A DNA stretch of 11,292 nucleotides from Caldifarciminota bacterium UBA3073 (GCA_002366725.1 DFBT01000078.1:1-11292), one strand, 5' to 3'; positions 1 to 6,664 are shown, counted from the first letter of the stretch. Numbers and translations are program-made. The notes: generated by a model not told the origin, from the letters alone.

Positions 1-2212
1 AGAGGGTTTCGTTACAAGCCCTGACTCTATACCAGTATTTTTGGCGGGATGAAACCGTGTTGTCTGTAAAGGTAGTTTCGTCCTGTCCCACACTTCCAAT
101 CTCACTCCAGCTCCCTCCCTCTGGTTTTCTCTCTATTTTATAAGAGGTCTCCAGAGATGAATTGTCTTGCCAGTTAAGTATTATGCTGGTATAGGAGTTA
201 GCCTTGGCAGTGAGATTTGTAGGACGGGCCAAAACTTGTGTCATTGGAAGCACATAGGGCCAGTATACCCCTGGATGTGAATGAGGATTTTCGCCAGCGA
301 CTCTCGTTGGGTCACCGGATTTGAATAGTGAGTCGTATGTGGGATTATCATAGATGATTGGAGTGGAGTTATACGCATCCCTGTAATCGGAATTGAACAT
401 AACAGTATAATAAGGTCCATCTTGTGCCTGTGTTTCTGCTTTGAATGAGAGTTCCTCAATTCCCTGATTTATTGCGTCCTGGGCATTTACTGGAAGAGTG
501 GAAGTTTGACGAGAGGGGCCGGGAAGGTCGGTATAAGTCAACTCTGTCTCGCCATTCCCGGATATTTTCACTTTACTTGGTCCAAATGTCACGAGGTCAT
601 ATTTGAGGTCAATGTAGCTGGGGTTGCCCTCCACACAGATTGGCGTTTCGGTATATACCAAGTTTCCATCTTCCTCAAAGCACATATCTATAACACCGGG
701 CTGTCCATAGTAATTTCCATCAACAGGATACATCCCTCCCAGGAGACCAGCTTTTCTCGATAGATTCCATACGCTCATTCCATCCATAGTATAGTTGAGA
801 TTTTCAGAGCCCATAAGGGTATTGCGATACCTGTTCTCTATAGCCATTACATTTGTCGGTTCTTCATTATAGGATGCCCTGAGATTCGGCTTCTTCACCT
901 GTGCATAATTCTCCCAGTATTCCAATTCCCGCCGTGCCCTCCGATATAGTGTTTCTAATTCGGGTGTGTCTTCGCCTGCCAATACAACTGCCTCCCACAA
1001 GTCATCAAGACCATCGGTTGACTCAAAGTAATATGGCCACGGGTGGGAGAGGTCAGGAAAAGATGGAATTATAGCGAGGAAGTCAAGAATTATATCGAGT
1101 GCAGGGAATCCAGCATTAAAGATAAAACGCCAAATTATCCAGTCAACCAAGTCCTCAAGGATGGGAATATCACATATTCTGAAACTACACTCTTCATGGC
1201 CTATCTCTCCCACAAACTCAATGATATCTATAGGCGCCCAATTCGGATGGGTGAATGCTCCGCCAAGATTACTGAAATCTCTCTCGTATCCGTAGGCGAA
1301 GAACATTCCGAGGCCGAGGCCATGTATATATGACTCAAGCCTCTCTTGAGTTAGATTGTCTGTATTGTAACCAACAGCATACGCAGCCTCGACAAACCTC
1401 TGAACTGGCAGAAAATCATAATTTTGCCACCCCCCATGTGAGATTGCGTCCGCATCGTATACACAACAGAAATCTAAATATCCCCAATTCGAAATGCCCA
1501 TGTTTATCCAGTCCTCTGGGTCGTGATCACCTCCTGTTCTGAGGAAAGCTCCTTTGTATAGATCGCTTCTGATAAAATTCCAATTTGGAATGTATGTAGG
1601 GGTAAATATATCGTGATAGCATTCTGCAAGAAAAAGAAGCGGCAAGGATAGCGCAGAATCAGATTCGATGGCATACCCATAGCCAAATCTTGATGGTTGC
1701 ACGACCGTTCTCGCATAGAGGTCCTGGATAAGGTGCATATATGCACCGTAGATAAGTGCTTTTTGGTAATGATCAAAGTTATACGGAAAGTCTTGGTCCC
1801 TTGCCCATTCAGCCATCTCTTTTATCTTGCTAAGATCATTGCTGGGATTCGGATCAAATATGATAGGCGTCTGGACATTGTTCTTTGTATGCTCTTCTAT
1901 ATGAAGCGGTCCGCCAGGAATGTGGTCTCTTATGTTGTATAACTCGTTGATTAGTGTCCTTGTCCAACCCTGTGACTCCTCCGAGAGGATATCTGGCAAC
2001 ATAAGACCTATATAGTAGAACTTCCTTGTCATCATCTCTATATAGGGAACACCATAATTTCCAACAAGGCAGTCATAAAAATCAGGGTCAAAATCCTGCC
2101 AGATATCAAATGTCTGTGACCCGATATACATATGCGTCGCAGGGTCAAAGCCATAAACTGACCCCGTGCAGAGCATCACTGCTCCTATGGGGTACAACCC
2201 TATTCGTTTCAT
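1..2212 (-). CDS. Secreted zinc-dependent phospholipase C-like protein with C-terminal fibronectin III domain (3' end beyond window)
   Basis: The frame is open without a stop from the ATG at 2212 to the left edge, about 737 codons, so the C-terminus is missing. Residues 1-21 look like a signal peptide (MKR, then a hydrophobic stretch ending SVYG). The mature part begins FDPATHMYIG, like the N-terminus of zinc-dependent phospholipase C proteins (Pfam PF00882). Matching family landmarks follow: GLMLPD (Asp74), a His pair at 104/108, and YMHLIQDLY (His160, Asp164) in the place of the HxxxD zinc site. The usual His six residues after that Asp is Val170, so the metal site may be incomplete. A hydrophobic stretch lies near residues 370-400. 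Residues about 662-737 form a fibronectin type III module (ARPTNLTAKA, ILNWQDNSS, YWYRVRACN). The start lies 11 bases after the upstream lipoprotein stop, with GGGGG just upstream as a ribosome-binding site, so it is the third gene of that operon. A lipid or phosphoester substrate is only an inference; the fold call is by eye. Confidence 0.75.
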   Translation of the reverse strand, partial: MKRIGLYPIGAVMLCTGSVYGFDPATHMYIGSQTFDIWQDFDPDFYDCLVGNYGVPYIEMMTRKFYYIGLMLPDILSEESQGWTRTLINELYNIRDHIPGGPLHIEEHTKNNVQTPIIFDPNPSNDLSKIKEMAEWARDQDFPYNFDHYQKALIYGAYMHLIQDLYARTVVQPSRFGYGYAIESDSALSLPLLFLAECYHDIFTPTYIPNWNFIRSDLYKGAFLRTGGDHDPEDWINMGISNWGYLDFCCVYDADAISHGGWQNYDFLPVQRFVEAAYAVGYNTDNLTQERLESYIHGLGLGMFFAYGYERDFSNLGGAFTHPNWAPIDIIEFVGEIGHEECSFRICDIPILEDLVDWIIWRFIFNAGFPALDIILDFLAIIPSFPDLSHPWPYYFESTDGLDDLWEAVVLAGEDTPELETLYRRARRELEYWENYAQVKKPNLRASYNEEPTNVMAIENRYRNTLMGSENLNYTMDGMSVWNLSRKAGLLGGMYPVDGNYYGQPGVIDMCFEEDGNLVYTETPICVEGNPSYIDLKYDLVTFGPSKVKISGNGETELTYTDLPGPSRQTSTLPVNAQDAINQGIEELSFKAETQAQDGPYYTVMFNSDYRDAYNSTPIIYDNPTYDSLFKSGDPTRVAGENPHSHPGVYWPYVLPMTQVLARPTNLTAKANSYTSIILNWQDNSSLETSYKIERKPEGGSWSEIGSVGQDETTFTDNTVSSRQKYWYRVRACNETL

Positions 2213-2223
2213 ATAACCCCCGT

Positions 2224-3378
2224 TTATCTTGTTTGTATCATGGTGTAAAAAATATCCCATTTCCCCGGTGTCTCATCCTGCCAGGCGATATGAAGACTCC
2301 CTGATGCATCGAGTGATATAGAAAGGCAAAGGGAGTTTCCAGAAGTTTCGGAGACATTAGCCATTCCTGACCAAATGCCGTCTCCGCTTCTGGTGATATA
2401 ATATACATCTCCTCCTTCTGTTCTCTCGCTCCATAACAGATGAAGAATGCCTTGATTCTCCGCAATTAGCTGACAAGCCCAGGGTAACTGCGTATCTTTG
2501 GTTTTAACAATGCTGTCTGCCTCCATCCAAGTTCCTGAATCTGATTTCTCAGAAAAATAGAGCATTCCCTTCTGTTCTTCTGCCCAGACTACATACAGAC
2601 TGCCTTCATCCTCAATTGCAATATCCGGAGTCCACGAATAGAAGGGAGTCTCGCATATCTTTACGGGCTCTGTCCAAGAACCCTCAGAAGGTTTCATAGT
2701 GTAGTAGATATCCGAGTAACTTCCTCCTTCACTTACTAAATGTACATCCCCATTTGCACTCACAACCATAGCAAGGTTACGACCATAAAGTGGAGTACTT
2801 TCTACAGGGTTCCATGTACCGCCGGCGTTCTTCATCCTATACATAGCCGTAAGTTCCCACCATACTACATGCACATTTCCACTTGCATCAACTCCTATAT
2901 CGGGTAAGTCAGCACCTTGATAAGGGCTTGTGTTTGAAATATTTATTGCCGTAGAACAACTGTCGCCAGGGAGTTTCATAGAATAGAGAATATCTCGAAT
3001 ATACGGATTTATACTCAATTCCTCTACCCACACAATATGCAGATTACCAGAAGGGTCTATTGCTACCTTTGGACCTTTTAATGTAGTAGGTGTGTTTGAT
3101 ATATTCATAGGCTCAGACCAGTCTCCACCCAAACCCTTCATTGAATAGAGTATCTCGTAATTTCCAGGAGTAGAGTCAGCCCATACAAGATGAACATTCC
3201 CAATATCATCCACTGTAAGAGACGGAACTAAAGACTTCCCCTCATTCCTCGATACATTCCTCGGGTCATAGTGATTATTACCACCATCCGTAGGACTCTT
3301 GTCACAGGAGCAGGATACCAGGAAGACCAAAACAAAAGATATTAATAATTTCACACTCTTTATAACTTTTATTCCCAT
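2224..3378 (-). CDS. Beta-propeller repeat lipoprotein (second paralogue)
   Basis: A 384-residue protein when started at 3378. An ATG eight codons further upstream (3402) is also possible, with AAGGAGG 11 bases before it. I prefer 3378 because GGAGGT stands six bases before it and it gives a classic lipoprotein signal: basic MGIKVIKSVK, a hydrophobic core and the lipobox LVSC with Cys23. The mature protein is seven repeats of roughly 45-50 residues. Each carries a G-(N/D/S)-(V/L)-(H/Y) turn, a following VW, a (I/V)YYxMK strand and a GxW strand, often closing with NISNT. This is the pattern of BNR/sialidase-like or WD-type beta-propellers. No catalytic residues of sialidases are recognisable, so binding or scaffolding at the cell surface is more likely than catalysis. 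It sits 42 bases after its paralogue when counted from the preferred start, and 11 bases before the phospholipase-like gene. Confidence 0.8.
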   Translation of the reverse strand: MGIKVIKSVKLLISFVLVFLVSCSCDKSPTDGGNNHYDPRNVSRNEGKSLVPSLTVDDIGNVHLVWADSTPGNYEILYSMKGLGGDWSEPMNISNTPTTLKGPKVAIDPSGNLHIVWVEELSINPYIRDILYSMKLPGDSCSTAINISNTSPYQGADLPDIGVDASGNVHVVWWELTAMYRMKNAGGTWNPVESTPLYGRNLAMVVSANGDVHLVSEGGSYSDIYYTMKPSEGSWTEPVKICETPFYSWTPDIAIEDEGSLYVVWAEEQKGMLYFSEKSDSGTWMEADSIVKTKDTQLPWACQLIAENQGILHLLWSERTEGGDVYYITRSGDGIWSGMANVSETSGNSLCLSISLDASGSLHIAWQDETPGKWDIFYTMIQTR

Positions 3379-3420
3379 ACTGTGACCTCCAAGCATAAAC
3401 ATCGTCTTTATATCCTCCTT

Positions 3421-4563
3421 TCACCGTGTGCTAATCACGGTGTAAAAAATGTCGTAGTTCCCTGGACTCTCATCACTCCACGCTACATGGAGATTTCCAT
3501 AAGTATCAACGACCACTATTGCGGGCCCAGCTTCACCAGTGTTTGAAATATTAAAACTTTCCGACCAAGAGCCGTCTCTGTTCCTAACTTTGTAGTATAT
3601 ATCCCAGCCATCAATCGCTGCCCCCCATAGAAAATGTAAATTTCCGTTTTCAGCAGTAATTGCTGGCTCAGGACCAGTAGCGTCTCCCACAATATCAGGC
3701 AGACTGTCTATCTCTGACCATGAGCCATCCGAGGAGCATATCCTAAAGAAAATCTGATCAACACCCGGTCTTACCTCTTTCCACGCTGCATACACATTCC
3801 CATCATCTGCTGCAATAGTAGGAGCCCATGAGCGAGACAAACTCTCTGATATATTTTCAGGCTCTGCCCAGGAACCACCAAAGGGTTTCATAGTGTAGCT
3901 GATGTTTTCACCCCCACCATTCGCTCCCGGTCCATCACATACTACATGCACATCTCCTTGGTTATTTACTGCATGGTCGTGATTAATACCAAAGGGAAAA
4001 ACATCCTCTTTGGGCATCCATATACCTTCTGCAGATTTCATCCTATAACTAACCCATCCCAGCCATGTTACATGCACATTTCCGCTCGCATCAATTCCTA
4101 TATCCGGCATTTCCCCTCTGTTCGCAATCTCCATAGGGATAGTCCAATTTTCTCCATAGGGTTTCATTGAATAGTAAACGCCTAGTGTCTCGGATGTGTA
4201 GAATCCCCCCTCTCCCCATACCACATGAAGGTTGCCAGAAGGGTCTACTGTTATTTCGGGACAAGTTGATTCAATGTCTGTGTTTGAAATATTTACAGGA
4301 TCAAACCAGTCTCCACCAGAACTCTTTGTGGAATAAAGTATCTCGTAATTCCCAGGGGTAGAATCAGCCCATACAAGATGAATATTTCCTTTATCGTCCA
4401 CTGCAAGAGAAGCACCGTATGAGAGACCCTCATTCCTTGATACATTCCTCGGGTCATAGTGATTACCATCACACGTGGGACTCTTGTCACAGGAGCAGGA
4501 CACCAAAAAGGCTAAAACAAAAGATATTAGCAAGTGCCTACTCTCTATAATTTTCATTCCCAT
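3421..4563 (-). CDS. Beta-propeller repeat lipoprotein (first paralogue)
   Basis: A 380-residue protein from the ATG at 4563. The frame stays open to an ATG at 4605, but the start at 4563 has GGGGGG six bases upstream and yields a clean lipoprotein signal (MGMKIIESRHLL, hydrophobic core, lipobox LVSC, Cys23). The mature N-terminus SCDKSPT and the segment HYDPRNVSRNEG are shared with the next gene. Seven repeats with the G-N-(I/V/L)-H-x-x-W turn, the YYSMK-type strand and the GxW strand follow, as expected for a seven-bladed propeller. The last repeat ends at IFYTVISTR without its final GxW/NISNT strand. The N-terminal NVSRN resembles that missing strand and could close the ring. It is the first gene of the minus-strand operon, behind a consensus promoter and a structured leader. 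Function is unknown; an outer-membrane-anchored binding role is inferred from the lipobox and fold. Confidence 0.8.
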   Translation of the reverse strand: MGMKIIESRHLLISFVLAFLVSCSCDKSPTCDGNHYDPRNVSRNEGLSYGASLAVDDKGNIHLVWADSTPGNYEILYSTKSSGGDWFDPVNISNTDIESTCPEITVDPSGNLHVVWGEGGFYTSETLGVYYSMKPYGENWTIPMEIANRGEMPDIGIDASGNVHVTWLGWVSYRMKSAEGIWMPKEDVFPFGINHDHAVNNQGDVHVVCDGPGANGGGENISYTMKPFGGSWAEPENISESLSRSWAPTIAADDGNVYAAWKEVRPGVDQIFFRICSSDGSWSEIDSLPDIVGDATGPEPAITAENGNLHFLWGAAIDGWDIYYKVRNRDGSWSESFNISNTGEAGPAIVVVDTYGNLHVAWSDESPGNYDIFYTVISTR

Positions 4564-4605
4564 ACTGTTCCCCCCAAGTATAAACTTCATCTTTATTCCC
4601 TGCAT

Positions 4606-4852
4606 ATCACCTGATACGCAGGGTTTTCCTAAACGAACCTTACAAACCCTGCGTAAAAGAACCCACAGGAATAAATAAAAATACCCCCAACCCTGTATAT
4701 TTTAAGGATTGAGGGTGAAAAAATATAATACTCTTTGTTTACCCTGCAAATTATACCGTATTTTACAGGATTTGTACCAGAGATGAGAGATGAGACTCTC
4801 ATATACCTCCCTCTGGGAGGTTTGGTCCCCAGAAACAAAACTTTATCTAACT
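4606..4852 (-). promoter_or_regulatory. Structured 5' leader of the lipoprotein operon
   Basis: No plausible gene lies between the operon promoter and the first lipoprotein. The predicted transcript start is near 4852, so the untranslated leader to 4563 is about 290 nt. It carries four inverted repeats in a row: ACCTCCC/GGGAGGT (4805-4811 with 4815-4821), ATGAGAG/CTCTCAT (4783-4789 with 4796-4802), CCTG(C/T)AAA-type arms (4743-4750 with 4762-4769), and a perfect 11-bp stem ACGCAGGGTTT/AAACCCTGCGT (4616-4626 with 4644-4654). The first can alternatively pair as TCTGGG/CCCAGA (4812-4817 with 4828-4833), which excludes the ACCTCCC stem. I could not match it by eye to a known riboswitch or T-box. 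A TATAAT on the minus strand at 4750-4755 may be a weak second -10 but lacks a good -35. Confidence 0.5.
4616..4654. repeat. Perfect 11-bp inverted repeat upstream of the first lipoprotein gene
   Basis: Arms 4616-4626 (ACGCAGGGTTT) and 4644-4654 (AAACCCTGCGT) are exact reverse complements with a 17-base loop. It lies 53 bases upstream of the preferred start codon at 4563 and 11 bases upstream of the alternative ATG at 4605. It could be a leader hairpin in RNA or a protein-binding dyad in DNA. No T-tract follows on the minus strand, so a simple terminator is unlikely. Confidence 0.7.
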
Positions 4853-4858
4853 AACAAT

Positions 4859-4887
4859 ATTATAATACAAAAATCACCTTTTGTCAA
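4859..4887 (-). promoter_or_regulatory. Consensus sigma70-type promoter for the lipoprotein operon
   Basis: Read on the minus strand, TTGACA (4887-4882) and TATAAT (4864-4859) are both exact matches to consensus and are separated by exactly 17 bases. Transcription would start near 4852 and run leftward into the structured leader and the lipoprotein genes. No experimental support is visible, but two perfect hexamers at the ideal spacing are very unlikely by chance at this position. Confidence 0.85.
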
Positions 4888-5094
4888 GTAAAAAATTCCA
4901 AAAATCTGACTGGATAGGGATTTTAAGAGATTGGAAGAGAAAGATTTTTTATTTTTTTACCTTTTCATTCTCATCTCTTCCCTACGGATCCGTATGGATA
5001 AGTTTCTCTTTCAATCCCTGTTAATTTTATTCTTAATTATTTATCCCCGATTTTCTATTTTGCAGAACGCATTCTTTTTATAGGAAAATTTATG
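4888..5094. other. AT-rich divergent intergenic region with palindromes
   Basis: These 207 bases lie back to back between two consensus promoters and hold no gene. A perfect 12-bp palindrome, TACGGATCCGTA, is at 4983-4994. Directly next to it is an 8-bp inverted repeat, GGAAGAGA (4933-4940) with TCTCTTCC (4974-4981), enclosing a T-rich run. Either could be an operator serving both promoters, but this is inference from position and symmetry only. Confidence 0.5.
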
Positions 5095-5123
5095 TTGACA
5101 AATACATATTTTTGGTGTATAAT
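5095..5123 (+). promoter_or_regulatory. Consensus sigma70-type promoter for the DUF2007 gene and possibly glyQ onward
   Basis: TTGACA at 5095-5100 and TATAAT at 5118-5123 are exact consensus hexamers separated by 17 bases. The predicted start is near 5130, leaving a leader of about 130 nt before the ATG at 5261. It is the mirror partner of the minus-strand promoter at 4859-4887. Confidence 0.85.
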
Positions 5124-5129
5124 TAATCG

Positions 5130-5260
5130 CAGAGTTGCCTTATGGTAACTTTCGGTTCGTGAAGCTCGCAATGTAGAAACAGGAGCTACTTGCCTCGCAT
5201 CTTATGTGCGCGTATCCGATAATTTCTGACAACTGTAAAGGTCGTCTCTACAATCGTGTT
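5130..5260 (+). promoter_or_regulatory. Untranslated leader of the DUF2007 gene
   Basis: About 130 transcribed bases precede the preferred ATG. A 6-bp hairpin with a four-base loop, GTTGCC-TTAT-GGTAAC, is at 5134-5149. GAAGCTC and GAGC repeats around 5161-5195 could form another. The first 25 bases resemble the interior of the intergenic element at 9067-9092. No Shine-Dalgarno sequence is visible before 5261, and no known riboswitch is recognised. Confidence 0.35.
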
Positions 5261-5488
5261 ATGGAAAATGAATTTGTTGTGCTCGAAACATACTTCAGTG
5301 AAGCAGATGCGGAACTTGCCTCCTCTCTCCTTAAATCCAGTGGAATACGGGTCTTCATGAGAAGGGATGATTTTGGGGGTATGGGTCCACACCTCACCTT
5401 CGTGAGGGGGATAAAATTGCTCGTGAAAAAGGAAGACGAGGAGAATGCAAGGCAACTGCTCTCTGGCTTGAATCCCCCAAATAAGTGA
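5261..5488 (+). CDS. Small DUF2007-family (putative signal-transducing) protein
   Basis: A 75-residue protein starting MENEFVVLET. The frame is open back to an ATG at 5204, but the added residues do not resemble the family, so 5261 is preferred although no clear ribosome-binding site precedes either. The layout matches DUF2007 (Pfam PF09413): an initial strand (FVVLETYF), a helix (SEADAELASSLLKSSGI), a strand with charged residues (VFMRRDD), a GGMGP-type glycine-rich turn near residues 39-43, a strand (IKLLVKKED) and a last helix (EENARQLLSG). The fold is ferredoxin-like and the biological role is not established; the 'signal-transducing' label comes from the family name. It is first after the plus-strand promoter and separated from glyQ by 324 bp of repeat-rich sequence. 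Confidence 0.75.
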   Translation: MENEFVVLETYFSEADAELASSLLKSSGIRVFMRRDDFGGMGPHLTFVRGIKLLVKKEDEENARQLLSGLNPPNK

Positions 5489-5512
5489 CACAGATTTTTT
5501 AACTTATTTTTT
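5479..5512 (+). terminator. Possible weak terminator after the DUF2007 gene
   Basis: AAATAAGT (5479-5486) and ACTTATTT (5502-5509) are exact reverse complements with a 15-base loop and are followed by a T-run to 5512. The left arm overlaps the last codons and the first base of the TGA stop. The stem is almost all A-T, so it would be a poor classical terminator. Confidence 0.3.
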
Positions 5513-5600
5513 GGACGCAGATTAACCCCGTTAAATAATTACAAAGTTGAGTGCTTAGTAATCTCCGACAGTGTCTTATTTAACAGGGTAAACGCAGATT
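5513..5600. repeat. Intergenic inverted-repeat element (copy 1, short form)
   Basis: It begins GGACGCAGATTAA. It contains ACCCCGTTAAATA (5525-5537) facing TATTTAACAGGGT (5577-5589), 12 of 13 bases complementary, and ends AACGCAGATT (5591-5600). The 39-base interior (GAGTGCTTAGTAATCTC...) aligns with small gaps to the interior of the element after glyS (9067-9092). It is therefore a second copy of the same family and lies in the gap before glyQ. Confidence 0.7.
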
Positions 5601-5812
5601 ATTTAGATGTTAGATTTTGGATTGCAGTTTTGACCTGAATTATTTAAACAGGGACTGGACGGGACAAGTAAGAGAATCTTTTAAAAAAATGATAATCTGT
5701 CACTTTAGAGTTTCTTACCCCGCCAAGGCGGGGCAGGCAAATTCCTGTTATATTTAATTTTTTAAAAATTAGTGTTCTTCGTGTCCTTCGTGGGAGATTG
5801 GGATTTTCTTAA
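5601..5812. other. Repeat-rich spacer before glyQ
   Basis: No gene is seen. At 5612-5627 it holds AGATTTTGGATTGCAG, which matches 14 of 16 bases of 6721-6736 in the next gap. It also holds a GC-rich palindrome (5718-5733) and a 9-bp tandem duplication, TTCTTCGTG/TCCTTCGTG, at 5775-5792 just upstream of glyQ. I see no convincing promoter in it. Confidence 0.6.
5718..5733. repeat. GC-rich palindromic hairpin CCCCGCC-AA-GGCGGGG
   Basis: Two exact 7-bp complementary arms flank AA, in a locally AT-rich spacer. CAGGCA follows at once. There is no T-run behind it, so it is not a standard terminator. It looks like a member of a dispersed short repeat rather than a gene-specific signal. Confidence 0.65.
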
Positions 5813-6664
5813 ATGTTATTTCAGGATATCATATCGGGACTTGAGAAATTCTGGAAGAAACGGGGATGTCTCATAGGAATTCCCTATCCGGGTGATGTCG
5901 GTGCGGGCACATTCAATCCCCTGACATTCTTTACGGTTCTTGACAGACAACCCGCAAAGATTGCATACATAGAGACATCAAAAAGACCAAAGGACGGAAG
6001 GTATGGGAAAAATCCCAATCGTCTTCAGGCATTTTTCCAGTATCAGGTGATAGTGAAACCCGCTCCTCACAACATACAGGATATTTATCTTTCCTCCCTT
6101 GCCTCACTTGGCATAAGGATAAAATCGCATGACATAAGGTTTGTCGAGGACGACTGGGAGCAGGAAACACTCAGTGCGTATGGTCTTGGATGGGAGGTGT
6201 GGCTCGATGGAATGGAAATAACGCAATTTACATATTTTCAAAGGATGGCTGGAATTGAACTCGAGGTTATTCCCGTTGAAATTACATACGGTCTTGAAAG
6301 GATATGTATGTTGCTTCAAGAGAAGGATTCTGTATTCGACATCGATTGGAGTAGTAATATAAGGTATGGAGAGTTGTTCAAAAAGAGGGAAGAGGAATTC
6401 TCAAGATTCAACTTTGAAGAGGCATCCACAGAGATTTTACGATTTGACTTTGAGAGGTATGAAAAAGAGGCAAAAAGATTGTTTGAGGTGGGCCTCCTCT
6501 TTCCCACCTACGATTATTGCATAAAATGTTCACACATATTGAATCTCCTTGACGCAAGGAGGGCGCTCTCACCGGAGGAGAGGAAGAACTTGATGGCGAG
6601 GATAAGAAAATTAACGGGGAAGGTGGGGGAGAGGATAAGCGATGCAGATTATAGATTTGGTTGA
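5813..6664 (+). CDS. glyQ: Glycyl-tRNA synthetase alpha subunit
   Basis: A 283-residue protein, slightly shorter than the roughly 300 typical of the family. It forms the catalytic part of the alpha2beta2 glycyl-tRNA synthetase, which activates glycine with ATP and charges tRNA-Gly in the cytoplasm. Family hallmarks are visible in order: VGAGTFNPLTFF (29-40), RPKDGRYGKNPNRLQ (58-72), the FQYQV and NIQDIYL strands, HDIRFVEDDWE (106-116), GLGWEVWLDGMEITQFTYFQ (124-143) and EITYGLERICMLLQ (156-169). The C-terminal part contains FPTYDYCIKCSHILNLLDAR. The ribosome-binding site is weak: only GGGA about 10 bases before the ATG. Its partner glyS follows after 334 bp, an unusually long gap for genes whose products form one complex. 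The gap is filled with repeats, suggesting later expansion of an originally tight pair. Confidence 0.97.
   Translation: MLFQDIISGLEKFWKKRGCLIGIPYPGDVGAGTFNPLTFFTVLDRQPAKIAYIETSKRPKDGRYGKNPNRLQAFFQYQVIVKPAPHNIQDIYLSSLASLGIRIKSHDIRFVEDDWEQETLSAYGLGWEVWLDGMEITQFTYFQRMAGIELEVIPVEITYGLERICMLLQEKDSVFDIDWSSNIRYGELFKKREEEFSRFNFEEASTEILRFDFERYEKEAKRLFEVGLLFPTYDYCIKCSHILNLLDARRALSPEERKNLMARIRKLTGKVGERISDADYRFG

Noticed and set aside
1043..1776. Several 70-96 codon frames on both strands inside the left-edge gene
   Set aside because: The continuous 737-codon minus-strand frame with signal peptide and domain motifs explains the region; the others are shadows.
4629..4838. Minus-strand 69-codon frame in the operon leader
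   Set aside because: Its composition follows the hairpins and AT-rich sequence, with no ribosome-binding site and no family resemblance. A leader peptide cannot be excluded, but nothing supports it.
5130..5260. T-box or glycine riboswitch controlling the glycyl-tRNA synthetase side
   Set aside because: No T-box antiterminator core (TGGNACCGCG) or glycine-aptamer-like sequence is visible in the leader or in the gap before glyQ.
5186..5491. Minus-strand frame of 101 codons overlapping the DUF2007 gene
   Set aside because: It is antisense to a recognisable family protein, runs against the consensus promoter and shows no protein features.
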